Positions 1 through 8,995 of a stretch of DNA of 35,393 nt are shown piece by piece. The position numbers and the translations under genes are program-made. The notes under the pieces are model-generated. The model was given only the letters and a program-made list of their open reading frames with translations, made no database searches and had not been told where the DNA came from. The DNA lies in contig JAQGIK010000052.1 in NCBI GenBank assembly GCA_028291265.1, positions 1 through 35,393 of the forward strand, written 5' to 3'. The stretch is from Caulobacter sp. (GTDB lineage Bacteria; Pseudomonadota; Alphaproteobacteria; Caulobacterales; Caulobacteraceae). Each line of letters starts with the position of its first letter. Position 1 is the stretch's first letter.

Positions 1-839
1 GAGCAGTGGATCGGCTCGTAGAGGCCGGGCTTGCCGGCGTCGCCCAGCGCCGCGGAGGGCAACATGCCGAGCGACCCGGTGCACATCGACGCCTCGTCGG
101 ACAGGATGTCGCCGAACAGGTTGTCGGTCAGGATGACGTCGAACTGGCGGGGATTGCGGACCAGCTGCATGGCGGCGTTGTCAGCCAGCATGTGCTCCAG
201 CGCCACATCGGCATAGTCGCGCCTGTGCAGGGCGGTCACCACCTCGCGCCACAGCACGCCGCTTTCCATGACGTTGGACTTTTCGGCCGAGGTCACCTTA
301 TTGCGCCGGCCCCGGGCCAGTTCAAAGGCCACGCGCGACACCCGCTCGATCTCGCTGGTCGTATAGACCTGGGTGTCGACGCCGCGGCGCTGGCCGTCGG
401 CCAGGGTTTCGATGAAGCGGGGCTCGCCGAAGTAGACGCCGCCGGTCAGCTCGCGGACGATCATGATGTCGAGGCCGGCGACCACCTCTCGCTTGAGGCT
501 GGAGGCGTCGGCCAGGGCGTCGAAGCAGAGGGCCGGGCGCAGGTTGGCGAACACCTGCATGGCCTTGCGCAGGCCGAGCAGGCCGGCTTCGGGCCGATGC
601 TGGCGGGCGACGCCGACCCATTTGGGCCCGCCCACGGCGCCCATCAGGACGGCGTCGGCGGCCAGGGCCGTGGCGATGGCCTCGTCGGTGATCGGCACGC
701 CATGGCGGTCGAAGGAGACGCCGCCGAAGTCGCGCTCATCCAGCGTGATGTCGGGCGTCAGCACGGCGGCGACGCGGGCCGCCTGGGCAGTGACCTCAGG
801 ACCGATGCCGTCGCCGGGGAGGAGCAGGAGGGTGGTCAA
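1..839 (-). CDS. leuB: 3-isopropylmalate dehydrogenase, C-terminal end cut by window edge
   Basis: Catalyses the NAD-dependent oxidative decarboxylation of 3-isopropylmalate in leucine synthesis, in the cytoplasm. About 279 of the usual 350 or so residues are inside the window. Visible family signatures are the N-terminal [12 protein letters not shown] nucleotide-site motif, Lys187 in [10 protein letters not shown], Asp220 in ADNAAMQLV, Asp244 and Asp248 in [12 protein letters not shown] (metal and substrate ligands), and the LYEPIH motif at the edge. The chosen start is TTG at 839: it begins the conserved N-terminus and overlaps the TGA stop of the upstream monooxygenase gene (TTGA), with a GAAGG sequence about nine bases upstream. 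It is the last visible gene of the leuC-VOC-leuD-ABM-leuB operon, so it is probably translated by coupling. The function is clear; the start is an inference. Confidence 0.95.
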   Translation of the reverse strand, partial: MTTLLLLPGDGIGPEVTAQAARVAAVLTPDITLDERDFGGVSFDRHGVPITDEAIATALAADAVLMGAVGGPKWVGVARQHRPEAGLLGLRKAMQVFANLRPALCFDALADASSLKREVVAGLDIMIVRELTGGVYFGEPRFIETLADGQRRGVDTQVYTTSEIERVSRVAFELARGRRNKVTSAEKSNVMESGVLWREVVTALHRRDYADVALEHMLADNAAMQLVRNPRQFDVILTDNLFGDILSDEASMCTGSLGMLPSAALGDAGKPGLYEPIHC

Positions 840-1132
840 AACGCTTCGCCTTCAGAGGACTCGTAGAGCTTGATGTCGCGCTCGCGCACCTGGCCGGTCA
901 GCGCCGCGCGCCAGGTGGCCATGTGCGGGGTCTGGAAGTGGGCCTGCAGCGAGGCGCGGTCGGTCCAGAGTTCCGAGACGCGGACGAGGCCTGGCTCCAG
1001 GAGGTCGAGCGCATAGGCGTAGGTCAGGCAGCCGTCCTCGGCGCGGCTGGCGGCCATCATCGCCGCCATGGCCGGACGCAGGCGCTCGATGGCGTCCGGA
1101 TCGACCCGGACCGTGCCCATGACGATGACCAT
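836..1132 (-). CDS. Small antibiotic-biosynthesis-monooxygenase (ABM) fold protein in the leu operon
   Basis: A 98-residue protein with the look of the ABM dimeric alpha/beta barrel family: an N-terminal strand ([10 protein letters not shown]), a helix with conserved alanines and methionines, [12 protein letters not shown] turn (here [10 protein letters not shown]), a second strand VRVSELWTD and the helix [14 protein letters not shown] ending in a C-terminal strand. Family members are small cofactor-free oxygenases or heme-degrading or detoxifying enzymes; many have no known substrate, and I cannot assign one here. The start ATG at 1132 lies two bases after the leuD stop, and its own stop overlaps the TTG start of leuB, so it is embedded in the leucine operon. 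A contribution to leucine synthesis is not implied by the fold and would be inference from position only. Confidence 0.8.
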   Translation of the reverse strand: MVIVMGTVRVDPDAIERLRPAMAAMMAASRAEDGCLTYAYALDLLEPGLVRVSELWTDRASLQAHFQTPHMATWRAALTGQVRERDIKLYESSEGEAF

Positions 1133-1134
1133 GC

Positions 1135-1743
1135 TCAGGCCTCCATCCAGGGCGTGCTGAGCGCCCGTTTGCTCTCGTAGACGTCGATGTCGCCGGCGTG
1201 TTGCAGCGTTTCGCCGATGGCGTCGAGGCCCTTCATCAGCTTGTGCTTGCGGTCGGGATCGATGTCGAAATGGAACTTCGCCCCCGACGGGGCGGTGACC
1301 GTCTGGCTCTCCAGATCGACGGTGAAGACATGGTTGCCGCCCTTGGCCTCGTCCATCAGGGCCTCGACCTCTTCGGGCTTGAGGATGACGGGCAGGAGGC
1401 CGTTGTTCAGGCAGTTGTTCTTGAAGATGTCGGCGAAGCTGGTGGAGATCACGCAGTCGATGCCGAAATCCATCAGCGCCCAGGGCGCATGCTCGCGGCT
1501 CGACCCGCAGCCGAAATTGTCGCCGGCGATGAGGATCGAGGCGCCCTTGAATTCCGGCTTGTTGAGCACGAATTCGGGCCGCACCCCCCCCTGGTCGTCG
1601 AACCGCAGGGCGAAGAACAGGCCCTTGCTCAGCCCCTCGCGCTCGACGGTCTTGAGGAACTGGGCCGGGATGATCTGGTCTGTGTCGACATTGGCCAGCT
1701 GCAGCGGGGCGGCGCGGCCGTCGAGGCGGGTGAAGGCTTTCAT
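1135..1743 (-). CDS. leuD: 3-isopropylmalate dehydratase small subunit
   Basis: Small (swivel-domain) subunit of isopropylmalate isomerase, which together with LeuC converts 2-isopropylmalate to 3-isopropylmalate. The 202-residue length is normal for the bacterial small subunit. Diagnostic motifs are [14 protein letters not shown] near residue 18, the [17 protein letters not shown] loop in the middle, and the [17 protein letters not shown] segment. The ATG start at 1743 shares one base with the TGA stop of the upstream VOC gene (TGATG), which indicates translational coupling. LeuC lies one gene further upstream, so the two subunits are separated by an unrelated protein, which is unusual because they assemble as a heterodimer. 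Confidence 0.97.
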   Translation of the reverse strand: MKAFTRLDGRAAPLQLANVDTDQIIPAQFLKTVEREGLSKGLFFALRFDDQGGVRPEFVLNKPEFKGASILIAGDNFGCGSSREHAPWALMDFGIDCVISTSFADIFKNNCLNNGLLPVILKPEEVEALMDEAKGGNHVFTVDLESQTVTAPSGAKFHFDIDPDRKHKLMKGLDAIGETLQHAGDIDVYESKRALSTPWMEA

Positions 1744-2570
1744 CAGGCGGATCCGATGACCAGGGTGGGGACGCCGGCCGGGGCGTCCTTGACGGTGAAG
1801 ACACGGGTGCCGGGCTTGCGGCCCTCGCGGACTTCGCTGACAGCGAAGGAGACGGCCAAACGGGCGTGGGCGGCGGCGACGTCGGGAACGCGCCAGCTGA
1901 GGCCCCAGAGGCTGTCGGGGTCGTCGTTCGGCGCGTTCTTCAGCTGGTGGGCCACCTCGACGACGAGGTCGCCGACCTTGAAGAACATCAGCCGCGTGCC
2001 CCAGGCCTCGTTGCTGCGGTCGAGCTTGAAGTCGAGGCCGAGGCGGGCGCCGTAGAGAGCGGCGGCGCGGTCGGGATGGCGGGTGGAGACGACGACATGG
2101 TCGAGGCCGCTGACGGCTGCGGCCTCGTCGCCGGTGGCCGGGGCGGCCGGCCAGTCGGGGGTCTCGCCGATCAGGAAGGTGGTGACGCCGTGCGTCGCCT
2201 CGCCGTCGAGGATCGAGGTTGGCCAGATGCGCGCCTCGCCGGCGTCCGATTTGGTGCGGACCCCGAAGGCGTCGGTCGAGGGCATCGACAGGCGGGCCAG
2301 CCGCTTGCGTTCGGCCTCGATGTCGTCGCTGGCGAAGGCCAGGCCCCAGAGGCCCTCGCCATGGGCCGCCAGCCAGGCGCCGGACGGACCCTGGTCGCCG
2401 GGGGCGATGATGTCGAGGGCGGTGTTGCCGAGCTGGAACCAGGCGTGGCGGACCGGGCCGCTGACCCCGCGCCAGTCGGGCGCGCGGCCGAGCAGCTTCG
2501 CATAGCCGTCGATGGCGGCGTCGAGGTCATGCACGACCATGGCGATGTGGTCGAGCGCGGTGATGGTCAC
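1743..2570 (-). CDS. Two-module VOC/glyoxalase-like protein between leuC and leuD
   Basis: A 275-residue protein of the vicinal-oxygen-chelate superfamily. It contains two beta-alpha-beta-beta-beta modules: the first begins [17 protein letters not shown], the second [20 protein letters not shown]. The first half also resembles the glyoxalase-like (Glyoxalase_3 type) domain, with [20 protein letters not shown] enzymes use a divalent metal for isomerisation, epimerisation or ring cleavage; the substrate here cannot be read from sequence. The start is GTG at 2570, whose first bases overlap the leuC stop (GTGA), and its stop overlaps the leuD ATG, so it is tightly locked into the operon. No signal peptide is seen, so it should be cytoplasmic. 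A role linked to leucine precursors, or to handling a reactive side product, is inference. Confidence 0.88.
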   Translation of the reverse strand: MTITALDHIAMVVHDLDAAIDGYAKLLGRAPDWRGVSGPVRHAWFQLGNTALDIIAPGDQGPSGAWLAAHGEGLWGLAFASDDIEAERKRLARLSMPSTDAFGVRTKSDAGEARIWPTSILDGEATHGVTTFLIGETPDWPAAPATGDEAAAVSGLDHVVVSTRHPDRAAALYGARLGLDFKLDRSNEAWGTRLMFFKVGDLVVEVAHQLKNAPNDDPDSLWGLSWRVPDVAAAHARLAVSFAVSEVREGRKPGTRVFTVKDAPAGVPTLVIGSA

Positions 2571-3991
2571 AGGAAGGTCCGGACGTCGACGATATGGCCG
2601 GCGATGGCCGCCGCCGCGGCCATGGCCGGGCTCATCAGGTGGGTGCGGCCGCCGCGGCCCTGGCGGCCTTCGAAGTTGCGGTTCGAGGTCGAGGCGCAGC
2701 GCTGGCCGGGGGCCAGCTTGTCGGGGTTCATGCCCAGGCACATCGAACAGCCGGGTTCCCGCCATTCGAAGCCGGCGGCCTTGAGGATGGCGTCGAGGCC
2801 TTCCTCCTCGGCCTGTTCGCGCACCAGGCCCGAGCCCGGCACGACCATGGCGCGGACATGGGGCGCCACCAGCCGGCCTTCGAGGAAGGCGGCCTGGGCG
2901 ACGGCGGCGGCGGCGCGCAGGTCCTCGATGCGGCTGTTGGTGCAGCTGCCGATGAAGACGACGTCCACCTTGGCGTCCGTGATCGGCTGGCCGGCGGTCA
3001 GGCCCATGTAGTCCAGCGCCCGCTCGACGGAGGCCCGCTTGTCCGGGGTGGCGAAGCTGGCCGGGTCGGGGACGTGGCCGCTGACGGGCAGGGTGTCTTC
3101 CGGGCTGGTGCCCCAGGTCACGGTCGGCTCGATATCTTCGGCCCGCAGCCGGACTTCGCGGTCGAAGTGGGCGTCGTCGTCGGTGAAGAAGGTCTTCCAG
3201 TAGCTGAGCGCCATGTCCCAGGCGGCGCCCTTCGGCGCGGCCGGGCGGCCCACGATGTAGGCGAAGGTCGTCTCGTCCGGCGCGATCAGGCCGGCGCGGG
3301 CCCCGCCCTCGATGGTCAGGTTGCAGAGGGTCATGCGGCCCTCCATCGACAGGTTTCGCACCGCCTCGCCGGCGAACTCGATGACCGAGCCGGTGCCGCC
3401 GGCCGTGCCGATGGTTCCGATGATGGCCAGGGCCATGTCCTTGGCGGTGATGCCGGGGCCCAGTTGGCCGTCGACGGTGACGCGCATGTTCTTCGACTTG
3501 GCCTGGCGCAGGGTCTGGGTGGCCAGCACATGCTCGACCTCGCTGGTGCAGATGCCCTGGGCCAGCGCCCCGAAGGCGCCGTGGGTCGAGGTGTGGGAAT
3601 CGCCGCAGACGACCGTCATCCCCGGCTGGGTGCGGCCCTGCTCTGGGCCGACGACATGGACGATGCCGTTGCGGATGTCGCCCATCGGGAAATATTCGAT
3701 CCCGTGGTCAATGACGTTGCGGCCCAGCGTCTGCAGCTGCAGGCGGGCTTCCGGGTCCTCGACCGCGTCGACGCCGAGCGCCTGGCCGATGGTCGGGGTG
3801 TTGTGGTCGGCGACCGCCAGCGTGCGGTCGGGCCGGCGCACCTTGCGCCCCGCGGCGCGAAGGCCGGCGAAGGCCTGCGGCGTCGTCACCTCATGGATGA
3901 GGTGCAGGTCGATGTAGAGGACTGTCTCGCCGCCATCCTGAGCGACGGCGTGAGCGTCCCAGATCTTGTCGTAGAGGGTCTTGCCGGCCAT
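2567..3991 (-). CDS. leuC: 3-isopropylmalate dehydratase large subunit
   Basis: Large subunit of isopropylmalate isomerase, an aconitase-family [4Fe-4S] enzyme of leucine synthesis. The length of 474 residues is typical. The N-terminus ([14 protein letters not shown], then [17 protein letters not shown]) is highly conserved. The three cluster-ligand cysteines are visible: Cys350 in [10 protein letters not shown], and Cys415 and Cys418 in [28 protein letters not shown] around residue 130-145 is also diagnostic. It is the first gene of the minus-strand leucine operon; the 186-base region upstream, shared with the divergent DUF885 gene at 4178, must hold its promoter, though I could not pick a convincing -35/-10 pair. 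No leader peptide rich in leucine codons is apparent. Confidence 0.98.
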   Translation of the reverse strand: MAGKTLYDKIWDAHAVAQDGGETVLYIDLHLIHEVTTPQAFAGLRAAGRKVRRPDRTLAVADHNTPTIGQALGVDAVEDPEARLQLQTLGRNVIDHGIEYFPMGDIRNGIVHVVGPEQGRTQPGMTVVCGDSHTSTHGAFGALAQGICTSEVEHVLATQTLRQAKSKNMRVTVDGQLGPGITAKDMALAIIGTIGTAGGTGSVIEFAGEAVRNLSMEGRMTLCNLTIEGGARAGLIAPDETTFAYIVGRPAAPKGAAWDMALSYWKTFFTDDDAHFDREVRLRAEDIEPTVTWGTSPEDTLPVSGHVPDPASFATPDKRASVERALDYMGLTAGQPITDAKVDVVFIGSCTNSRIEDLRAAAAVAQAAFLEGRLVAPHVRAMVVPGSGLVREQAEEEGLDAILKAAGFEWREPGCSMCLGMNPDKLAPGQRCASTSNRNFEGRQGRGGRTHLMSPAMAAAAAIAGHIVDVRTFL

Positions 3992-4177
3992 GCAGGCGGT
4001 TTAGGACGGGGCAGGGCGGTCCGTCCAGTGCGGCGCAACAAAAGTGCGCTGAAACGGTGGTTGGGCCCGGCCTGGGGGAAGGAAGTTGCCGCCCGCCGAT
4101 CATGACAAAACCGACAGGTGACAGCGGCGGCGAACCGTGAAGACTGCCGCCACTTCGAATTTCCGGGAGTCTCCGCC

Positions 4178-5983
4178 TTGTCCCACCTGCTCATCAACCG
4201 CCGCCTCGCCTTGGCCGGGCTGGTTCTCGCCGGGCCGCTCAGCGGGGCCGCCTTCGCGCAGGACGGCGTGGACGCCAGGTTCACCGCCTTCCTCGACGCC
4301 TGTTTCGACGAGAGCCTGGCGCTGAGCCCCGAGTCGATGACCTCGCTGGGTCTGAAGACCGACTACGGCAAGCTGGACGACTACACCGACGCCGGCGCCG
4401 ACAAGGGCCTGGCCCTGTCGGAGGACCAGCTGAAGCGGATGAAGGCGCAGTTCGCCTACGACAAGCTGGGCGGGGCCTCGCAGATCAGCTGGCGCCTCTT
4501 CGAACAACAGGTCGAGCGGGCCCGCGAGGGGGTGAAGTGGCGCGACCACTTCTATCAGGCGACCACCAACGGCAGCCCGGCCGGCGACATCCCGGTCTTC
4601 CTGATCAACAACCACCGGGTCGACGGCATCGGCGACGCCGAGGCCTACGTCAGCCGGATCAAGGACGCCAAACGGGTGATGATCGAGGTCTCGGCCTCGA
4701 TCAGGAAGTCGGCCGACAAGGGCATCGTCGCCCCGGCCTTCACCTTCGCACCCGTCGAGAAGGACGCGCTCAATGTCCTGGAAGGCGCGCCGTTCGGGGC
4801 CGGCGAGGACAGCGCCGTCTGGGCCGACTTCAAGGAGAAGGTCGGCAAGCTGACCGTGCCGCAGGGTGACAAGGACCGGCTGCTGAAGGAGGGCCAGAGC
4901 GCCCTGACCGGGCCGTTCAGGGAGGGCTACGAACACTTCCTCGCCGCCCAGAAGACGGTGCAGCCGCTGGCCAGGGGCAACAACGGCGCCTGGGCGCTGC
5001 CGGACGGCCAGGCCTACTACGCCTTCCGCCTGAAGGGCTCGACGACGACCGACATGACGGCGCAGGAGATCCACGATCTGGGTCTGAAGAACCTGGCGCG
5101 GGTGCAGGGCGAGATGCGCGGCATCATGGCCAAGGTCGGGTTCACCGGCTCGCTGCAGGACTTCTTCAAGGCCATCAAGACCGATCCGAAGTACCAGTAC
5201 CCCAACACCCCCGAGGGCAAGGCCAAGTACCTGGCCGACGCCAAGGGCTACATCGCCCAGGTAATGGCCAAGGCCTCGCAATACTTCCACCGGCTGCCCA
5301 AGGCGCCGCTGGAGGTTCGGGCGGTCGAGGAATGGCGTCAGGACACGGCCAGCGTGGCCTTCTACAACCGGCCGACGCCGGACGGTTCGCGGCCCGGCAT
5401 CTTCTACGTCAACCTGGCCGACATGACCCAGGTGCTCAAACCCCAGATCGAGGGCATCGCCTATCACGAGGCGGCGCCGGGCCATCACTTTCAGATCGCC
5501 CTGGCCCAGGAACTCCAGGGGCTGCCGAAGTTCCGCAAGTTCGGGGGCTACGGCGCCTACATCGAGGGTTGGGGGCTGTATTCGGAACGGCTGGGCAAGG
5601 AGATGGGCTTCTACCAGGATCCCTATTCCGACTTCGGCCGACTGAGCCTGGAGGCCTGGCGGGCCGTGCGTCTGATCACCGACAGCGGTATGCACGCCTT
5701 GAAGTGGAGCCGCGAGAAGGCGATCGACTTCTTCCGCGAGAACTCGCTGCTCAGCGAGCGGGACATTGTGAAAGAGATCGAACGTTACCTCTGCAATCCC
5801 GGCCAGGCGACCAGCTACATGGTCGGCCAGCAGAAGATCCTGATGCTGCGCGAGAAGGCGAAATCGGCCCTCGGCGCGAAGTTCGACATCCGCGGCTTCC
5901 ATGACGCCGTGCTGAAGGACGGGGCCCTGCCGCTGGACGTGCTCGAGCAGCAGGTGGACGCCTATATCGCGGGCGTGAAGTAG
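4178..5983 (+). CDS. Exported DUF885 family metallopeptidase-like protein
   Basis: A 601-residue secreted or periplasmic protein of the DUF885 family, which is related to M1/M3-like zinc metallopeptidases. The proposed catalytic segment is HEAAPGHHFQ with His430, Glu431 and His436, followed by the conserved GYGAYIEGWGLYSERLGKEMG region that would provide the downstream metal ligand. The N-terminus has a signal sequence with a twin arginine (INRRLALAGLVLAG...AAFAQ). I chose TTG at 4178 because GGGAG lies eight bases upstream and because it places the signal peptide at the terminus; a GTG at 4118 in the same frame would add 20 non-conserved residues. The substrate is not known from sequence. 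It is divergent from leuC and one of five exported peptidases in this window. Confidence 0.9.
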   Translation: MSHLLINRRLALAGLVLAGPLSGAAFAQDGVDARFTAFLDACFDESLALSPESMTSLGLKTDYGKLDDYTDAGADKGLALSEDQLKRMKAQFAYDKLGGASQISWRLFEQQVERAREGVKWRDHFYQATTNGSPAGDIPVFLINNHRVDGIGDAEAYVSRIKDAKRVMIEVSASIRKSADKGIVAPAFTFAPVEKDALNVLEGAPFGAGEDSAVWADFKEKVGKLTVPQGDKDRLLKEGQSALTGPFREGYEHFLAAQKTVQPLARGNNGAWALPDGQAYYAFRLKGSTTTDMTAQEIHDLGLKNLARVQGEMRGIMAKVGFTGSLQDFFKAIKTDPKYQYPNTPEGKAKYLADAKGYIAQVMAKASQYFHRLPKAPLEVRAVEEWRQDTASVAFYNRPTPDGSRPGIFYVNLADMTQVLKPQIEGIAYHEAAPGHHFQIALAQELQGLPKFRKFGGYGAYIEGWGLYSERLGKEMGFYQDPYSDFGRLSLEAWRAVRLITDSGMHALKWSREKAIDFFRENSLLSERDIVKEIERYLCNPGQATSYMVGQQKILMLREKAKSALGAKFDIRGFHDAVLKDGALPLDVLEQQVDAYIAGVK

Positions 5984-6037
5984 GAGGCGCTGGCGGCATT
6001 CAGCGGCGCATGACACCCTCGCAGTCATCCGGAGCCG

Positions 6038-6697
6038 ATGACCATGATCCTGGCGGCCATGCTGCTGTTCCTGACGCCGGCCGACCTGCGGCTGAGCGCC
6101 GTGGACATGTTGTCGCCCTCGACCTCCGGCGAGCTCATCCTCGCGGGCGAGGAGCATGGAAGAATCGATTCCATCGGCCGGAACTATGGTGACGTGGGTC
6201 CGCCGGGTCTGATCGAGCTCCAACTGGTCGAGCGGCCTGTCGCCGGTCGTGAAGGATGTTCGCGAAAGCGCTGGATCGCATCGTTCCTGCAGGCGCCGGG
6301 AACCGCGAGTGATGATGCGGTTCTGACGTCTGTCAGCAGCGTCGTCGAACTGGCCGTGGGGTCTTCCGACTTCTGTCCGAGCGGTCGGTATGCGCAGCTC
6401 GCGCCAGGTGTCGCCTGGCCACAAGCGTTCGCAGCGCTGAAGCAGCTTGACGATATTCGTCGCGGGCGAAGCAAGGTCGAGTTTGCCTGTTCCGACTCCA
6501 CCCCGTCCAATCTGTGCGCCGATGCCCGGACGATCCTTATTGAGCTGAGGCGAATTCGGCCCTGGGCCGTGCAGCGCCAGGACGATGTCACCGTCATCTG
6601 GCTGGGCGTCCCGGGTCAGGTCGTGACAGAGGTGCGCCTCGATCCGCGAACGCCTGACAGGATCGCTGTCAACCGGCGGGTCCCGGCCCCGTTCTGA
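6038..6697 (+). CDS. Secreted protein of unknown function, lower GC
   Basis: A 219-residue protein that I do not recognise. It starts with a short hydrophobic stretch (ILAAMLLFLTPA) compatible with a signal peptide. The mature part has four cysteines (in EGCSRKR, DFCPSGR, EFACSDS and SNLCADAR), suggesting two disulfides in the periplasm. GGAG precedes the ATG at 6038 by only three bases and the ATG at 6044 by nine, so the second ATG is the better ribosome site and the true start may be there. Counted sequence lines within the gene are about 60-62% GC, lower than neighbours at 70% or more, and the codon use looks less biased, which suggests later acquisition or relaxed selection. It faces rplS across a shared terminator at 6715-6744. 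Confidence 0.7.
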   Translation: MTMILAAMLLFLTPADLRLSAVDMLSPSTSGELILAGEEHGRIDSIGRNYGDVGPPGLIELQLVERPVAGREGCSRKRWIASFLQAPGTASDDAVLTSVSSVVELAVGSSDFCPSGRYAQLAPGVAWPQAFAALKQLDDIRRGRSKVEFACSDSTPSNLCADARTILIELRRIRPWAVQRQDDVTVIWLGVPGQVVTEVRLDPRTPDRIAVNRRVPAPF

Positions 6698-6714
6698 CCA
6701 CCACCACACAGAGA

Positions 6715-6744
6715 AAAGGCCCCGCCGTCACCAGCGGGGCCTTT
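6715..6744 (-). terminator. Bidirectional intrinsic terminator of rplS
   Basis: A perfect 11-base stem (AAAGGCCCCGC at 6715-6725 and GCGGGGCCTTT at 6734-6744) with an eight-base loop. On the minus strand the stem ends in TTTT followed by CTC, the classic pattern for ending the trmD-rplS transcript. On the plus strand it ends CCTTTCC and can also stop the transcript of the 6038 gene. Confidence 0.88.
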
Positions 6745-6768
6745 CCAAACTCAATCGAGCTAAGCGGC

Positions 6769-7173
6769 TTATTCGCCGGCTTCGGCCTCGACCACTTCCT
6801 TCTTGGCGCCCATGGCGCGTTCGGCGATCCGGGCCGACTTACCGCGACGGTCGCGCAGGTAGTAGAGCTTGGCGCGACGGACGACGCCGCGACGCTTGAC
6901 TTCGATGCTTTCGATCATCGGCGACATGATCGGGAAAACCCGCTCAACGCCTTCGCCGAAGCTGATCTTGCGGACGGTGAAGCTCTCGTGGAGCCCCGCG
7001 CCCTGGCGGCCGATGCAGACGCCTTCGTAGGCCTGAACGCGCTCGCGCTCGCCTTCCTTGATCTTGACGTTGACACGCAGGGTGTCACCGGCCTGGAAAT
7101 CGGGGGTCGTGCGCAGACCGGCGAGACGCGCGGTCTCTTCCTTTTCCAGTTCCTTGATAATGTTCGCAGCCAT
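6769..7173 (-). CDS. rplS: 50S ribosomal protein L19
   Basis: Ribosomal protein L19 of the large subunit, located at the 30S-50S interface. The 134-residue sequence has the full family pattern: an N-terminal helix ([13 protein letters not shown]), [29 protein letters not shown], then [42 protein letters not shown] and a basic DRRGKSARI tail. It is about 20 residues longer than the E. coli protein because of an acidic C-terminus ([11 protein letters not shown]). It follows trmD by 13 bases on the same strand, in the usual trmD-rplS order, and is closed by the terminator at 6715-6744. Confidence 0.99.
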   Translation of the reverse strand: MAANIIKELEKEETARLAGLRTTPDFQAGDTLRVNVKIKEGERERVQAYEGVCIGRQGAGLHESFTVRKISFGEGVERVFPIMSPMIESIEVKRRGVVRRAKLYYLRDRRGKSARIAERAMGAKKEVVEAEAGE

Positions 7174-7186
7174 GTCGTTACTCCAA

Positions 7187-7918
7187 TTATTTCTGAGGCT
7201 TACCCTTGTGGGCGCCGTTTGCCTGTAAGTTGGCGAGGTGGGCCGTCCAGAGGTCGGGCCGTCGCTCGCGGGTCGTCAGTTCTCTCTGTTCCCGCCGCCA
7301 GGCCGCGACCCGCTTGTGGTCGCCGCTCAGCAGCACCTCGGGGATATCCAGCCCTTCGAACGTCCGCGGTCTTGTGAACTGCGGATGCTCGAGGAGTCCG
7401 TCCTCGAAGCTTTCTTCCTTGAGGCTGTCCGCCTGACCCAGAACACCCGGGACCAGCCGCACACAGGCCTCGATCGCCACCATCGCCGCCGCCTCGCCAC
7501 CGGCCAGGACCGCGTCTCCGACGGAGACCTCCTCGAACCCCCGGGCGTCTAGCACCCGCTGGTCCACCCCTTCGAACCGGCCGCAGAGGAGAACAATCCC
7601 CGGCGCCCTGGCCCACTCACTTGCACGCGCCTGGGTCAGGGGCCTGCCCCGGGCGCTCATGCACAAAAGCGGCCGTCCCGCGGTGTCGACACTGTCGAGC
7701 GCCGCCGCGATCACGTCCGCCTTCATCACCTGTCCAGGACCGCCACCCGCGGGGGTGTCGTCGAGGAAGCCGCGCTTATCCTTGGAAAAGGTCCGAATGT
7801 CCACTGTTTCAAGGCGCCACAGGTCGCTTTCACGCCAGGCGGTCCCGATCAGGCTGACGCCCAGCGGGCCCGGGAAGGCCTCGGGGAACATGGTCAGGAC
7901 GGTGGCGGTGAAGGGCAT
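7187..7918 (-). CDS. trmD: tRNA (guanine-N1)-methyltransferase
   Basis: SPOUT-class methyltransferase that makes m1G37 in tRNAs, preventing frameshifting. The 243-residue protein carries the N-terminal [20 protein letters not shown], the [17 protein letters not shown] motif, [13 protein letters not shown] and the knot loop [15 protein letters not shown], followed by the C-terminal [12 protein letters not shown] region that binds tRNA. No ribosome site is visible before the ATG at 7918; instead a -10-like TATACG (minus strand, 7933-7928) lies only nine bases ahead, so transcription may begin at or next to the start codon. Its usual upstream partner rimM is about 2.2 kb away here instead of adjacent, so trmD-rplS probably has its own promoter. 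Confidence 0.98.
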   Translation of the reverse strand: MPFTATVLTMFPEAFPGPLGVSLIGTAWRESDLWRLETVDIRTFSKDKRGFLDDTPAGGGPGQVMKADVIAAALDSVDTAGRPLLCMSARGRPLTQARASEWARAPGIVLLCGRFEGVDQRVLDARGFEEVSVGDAVLAGGEAAAMVAIEACVRLVPGVLGQADSLKEESFEDGLLEHPQFTRPRTFEGLDIPEVLLSGDHKRVAAWRREQRELTTRERRPDLWTAHLANLQANGAHKGKPQK

Positions 7919-7927
7919 GGGGCGGGG

Positions 7928-7954
7928 CGTATAGCTTAAACGTCCCCAAGAGTC
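7928..7954 (-). promoter_or_regulatory. Possible trmD promoter giving a near-leaderless transcript
   Basis: On the minus strand TTCGAC is followed after 18 bases by TATACG, which ends nine bases before the trmD ATG at 7918. A transcript start seven to eight bases after the -10 element would leave almost no leader, in agreement with the missing Shine-Dalgarno sequence. Both hexamers are imperfect, so this is only a candidate. Confidence 0.3.
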
Positions 7955-7963
7955 GAAGGCGGG

Positions 7964-8347
7964 CTAGTGCGGCGCCAGGTCGAGGTTGAACTTCTCGGCG
8001 AAGTCCGGGTGCGGCGGGGTCGGCCAGCGGTATTCGGCGAAGACGTCGGCCATGCAGACGGCGACCTGGTCCTCACTGTCGCGGTCGACGCGGTCGAACT
8101 TGCCGTCCTTGAAGCTGACCACCAGCGAGAAGCTCATCCGCCGGCGCAGCGAACTGGAATAGCAACGGTCGAACAGGGCCGTCGTCTTGGGCTTGAGGAA
8201 GGGGTCCATCTTTGTGGTGCGCCATTCGGTCGCCTTGGGATCGTCCTTGTACTTGTCGGCGCGGGCCAGCGCTTCGCCATAGGCGAGGCCGGAGCCGGAC
8301 TGGAACATCAGGGCGAGGGAGAGGGTGAGGGCGGCGGCGGTCAGCAT
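7964..8347 (-). CDS. Small secreted protein of unknown function
   Basis: A 127-residue protein that I cannot place in a family. The first 20 or so residues (MLTAAALTLSLALMFQSGSGLA) form a probable signal peptide. The mature part is polar, with two cysteines (DRCYSSS and VAVCMAD) that could pair in the periplasm, and it ends with a PTPPHPDFAEKFNLDL segment. AAGG lies seven bases before the ATG at 8347, supporting the start. It lies between trmD and a second small secreted protein (8385-8903), both on the minus strand and separated by 37 bases, so the two may be cotranscribed. Together with tesB they occupy the place where rimM and trmD are normally neighbours. Confidence 0.72.
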   Translation of the reverse strand: MLTAAALTLSLALMFQSGSGLAYGEALARADKYKDDPKATEWRTTKMDPFLKPKTTALFDRCYSSSLRRRMSFSLVVSFKDGKFDRVDRDSEDQVAVCMADVFAEYRWPTPPHPDFAEKFNLDLAPH

Positions 8348-8384
8348 GCTCGGGCCTTAGCGGCGGATGGTGGCGGAACCAAGA

Positions 8385-8903
8385 TCAGACCACGCAGATC
8401 GGGCGCTGGTCGACGATCTTCCACTTGCCGTTCTCGCGGCGAAGATAAGAGAGCAGGCAGTGGCCGCCGAACGTGCGGAAGGCGCGTGTGCTTTGCACCA
8501 GGGCCTCGGCGCCGGCGGCGTCGAGCACCGCCACATTCACACCGGCGGATTGGTCGACCTCGGGGTCCCACGAGGATTTCGGGGTCAGCTCAAATCCGAG
8601 CGCCTCCATCTCATCACGACGGCCGGCGCAGGCGACTTTCACATTGACCCCCGGCTCGCGTAGATAGGCCTCCAGCAAGGCCGTCGGCGGCTTTGTCCGC
8701 CAGTGGGTTTCAAGCTCGCTGAGCGGATGCTGGAAGCCCAGATCGGCGCCGCTAAGCACCATCTTCTCCCCGTCCCTGGCATAGTCCCGCAGGACGGCAA
8801 AGGCGGCGTCGCAGGCCCGATCGGCAACGGTCTGGGCCGAGGCGACGCCAGGACAGCCGAACAGCGCGAGGGCGATCAGGGACAGTGGCAGGCTGAGGCG
8901 CAT
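8385..8903 (-). CDS. Secreted protein of unknown function
   Basis: A 172-residue exported protein without a recognised family. The chosen ATG at 8903 has GGAG eight bases upstream and starts a clear signal peptide (RLSLPLSLIALALFG...VASAQ); cleavage after ASA is likely, and the LFGC segment is only a poor lipobox. The mature chain has cysteines at ADRACDAA, KVACAGR, GHCLLS and PICVV, suggesting disulfides. The C-terminal part SYLRRENGKWKIVDQRPICV resembles the end of NTF2-like or DUF4440-type folds, where a final strand reads 'W-K-I-V', but this is weak. It is divergent from tesB with a 92-base shared upstream region. Confidence 0.72.
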   Translation of the reverse strand: MRLSLPLSLIALALFGCPGVASAQTVADRACDAAFAVLRDYARDGEKMVLSGADLGFQHPLSELETHWRTKPPTALLEAYLREPGVNVKVACAGRRDEMEALGFELTPKSSWDPEVDQSAGVNVAVLDAAGAEALVQSTRAFRTFGGHCLLSYLRRENGKWKIVDQRPICVV

Positions 8904-8995
8904 CTGCGTTTCTCCAATTTGCATTGGGTGAGAGCCGCTTGGCCCCGTCAAGCCCCGCTTGCCGCCCCGCCGCTCCGGGCTTATTGCACCGCACT

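Noticed and set aside
3992-4177. Leucine attenuator or T-box leader upstream of leuC
   Set aside because: No short peptide with leucine codon runs and no terminator/antiterminator pair were seen in the leader.
4100-6709. An open frame of 869 codons on the minus strand opposite the DUF885 gene
   Set aside because: Its composition is that of a high-GC antisense shadow: no family motifs, biased to Gly, Arg, Leu and Val, while the plus strand codes for a full recognised family.
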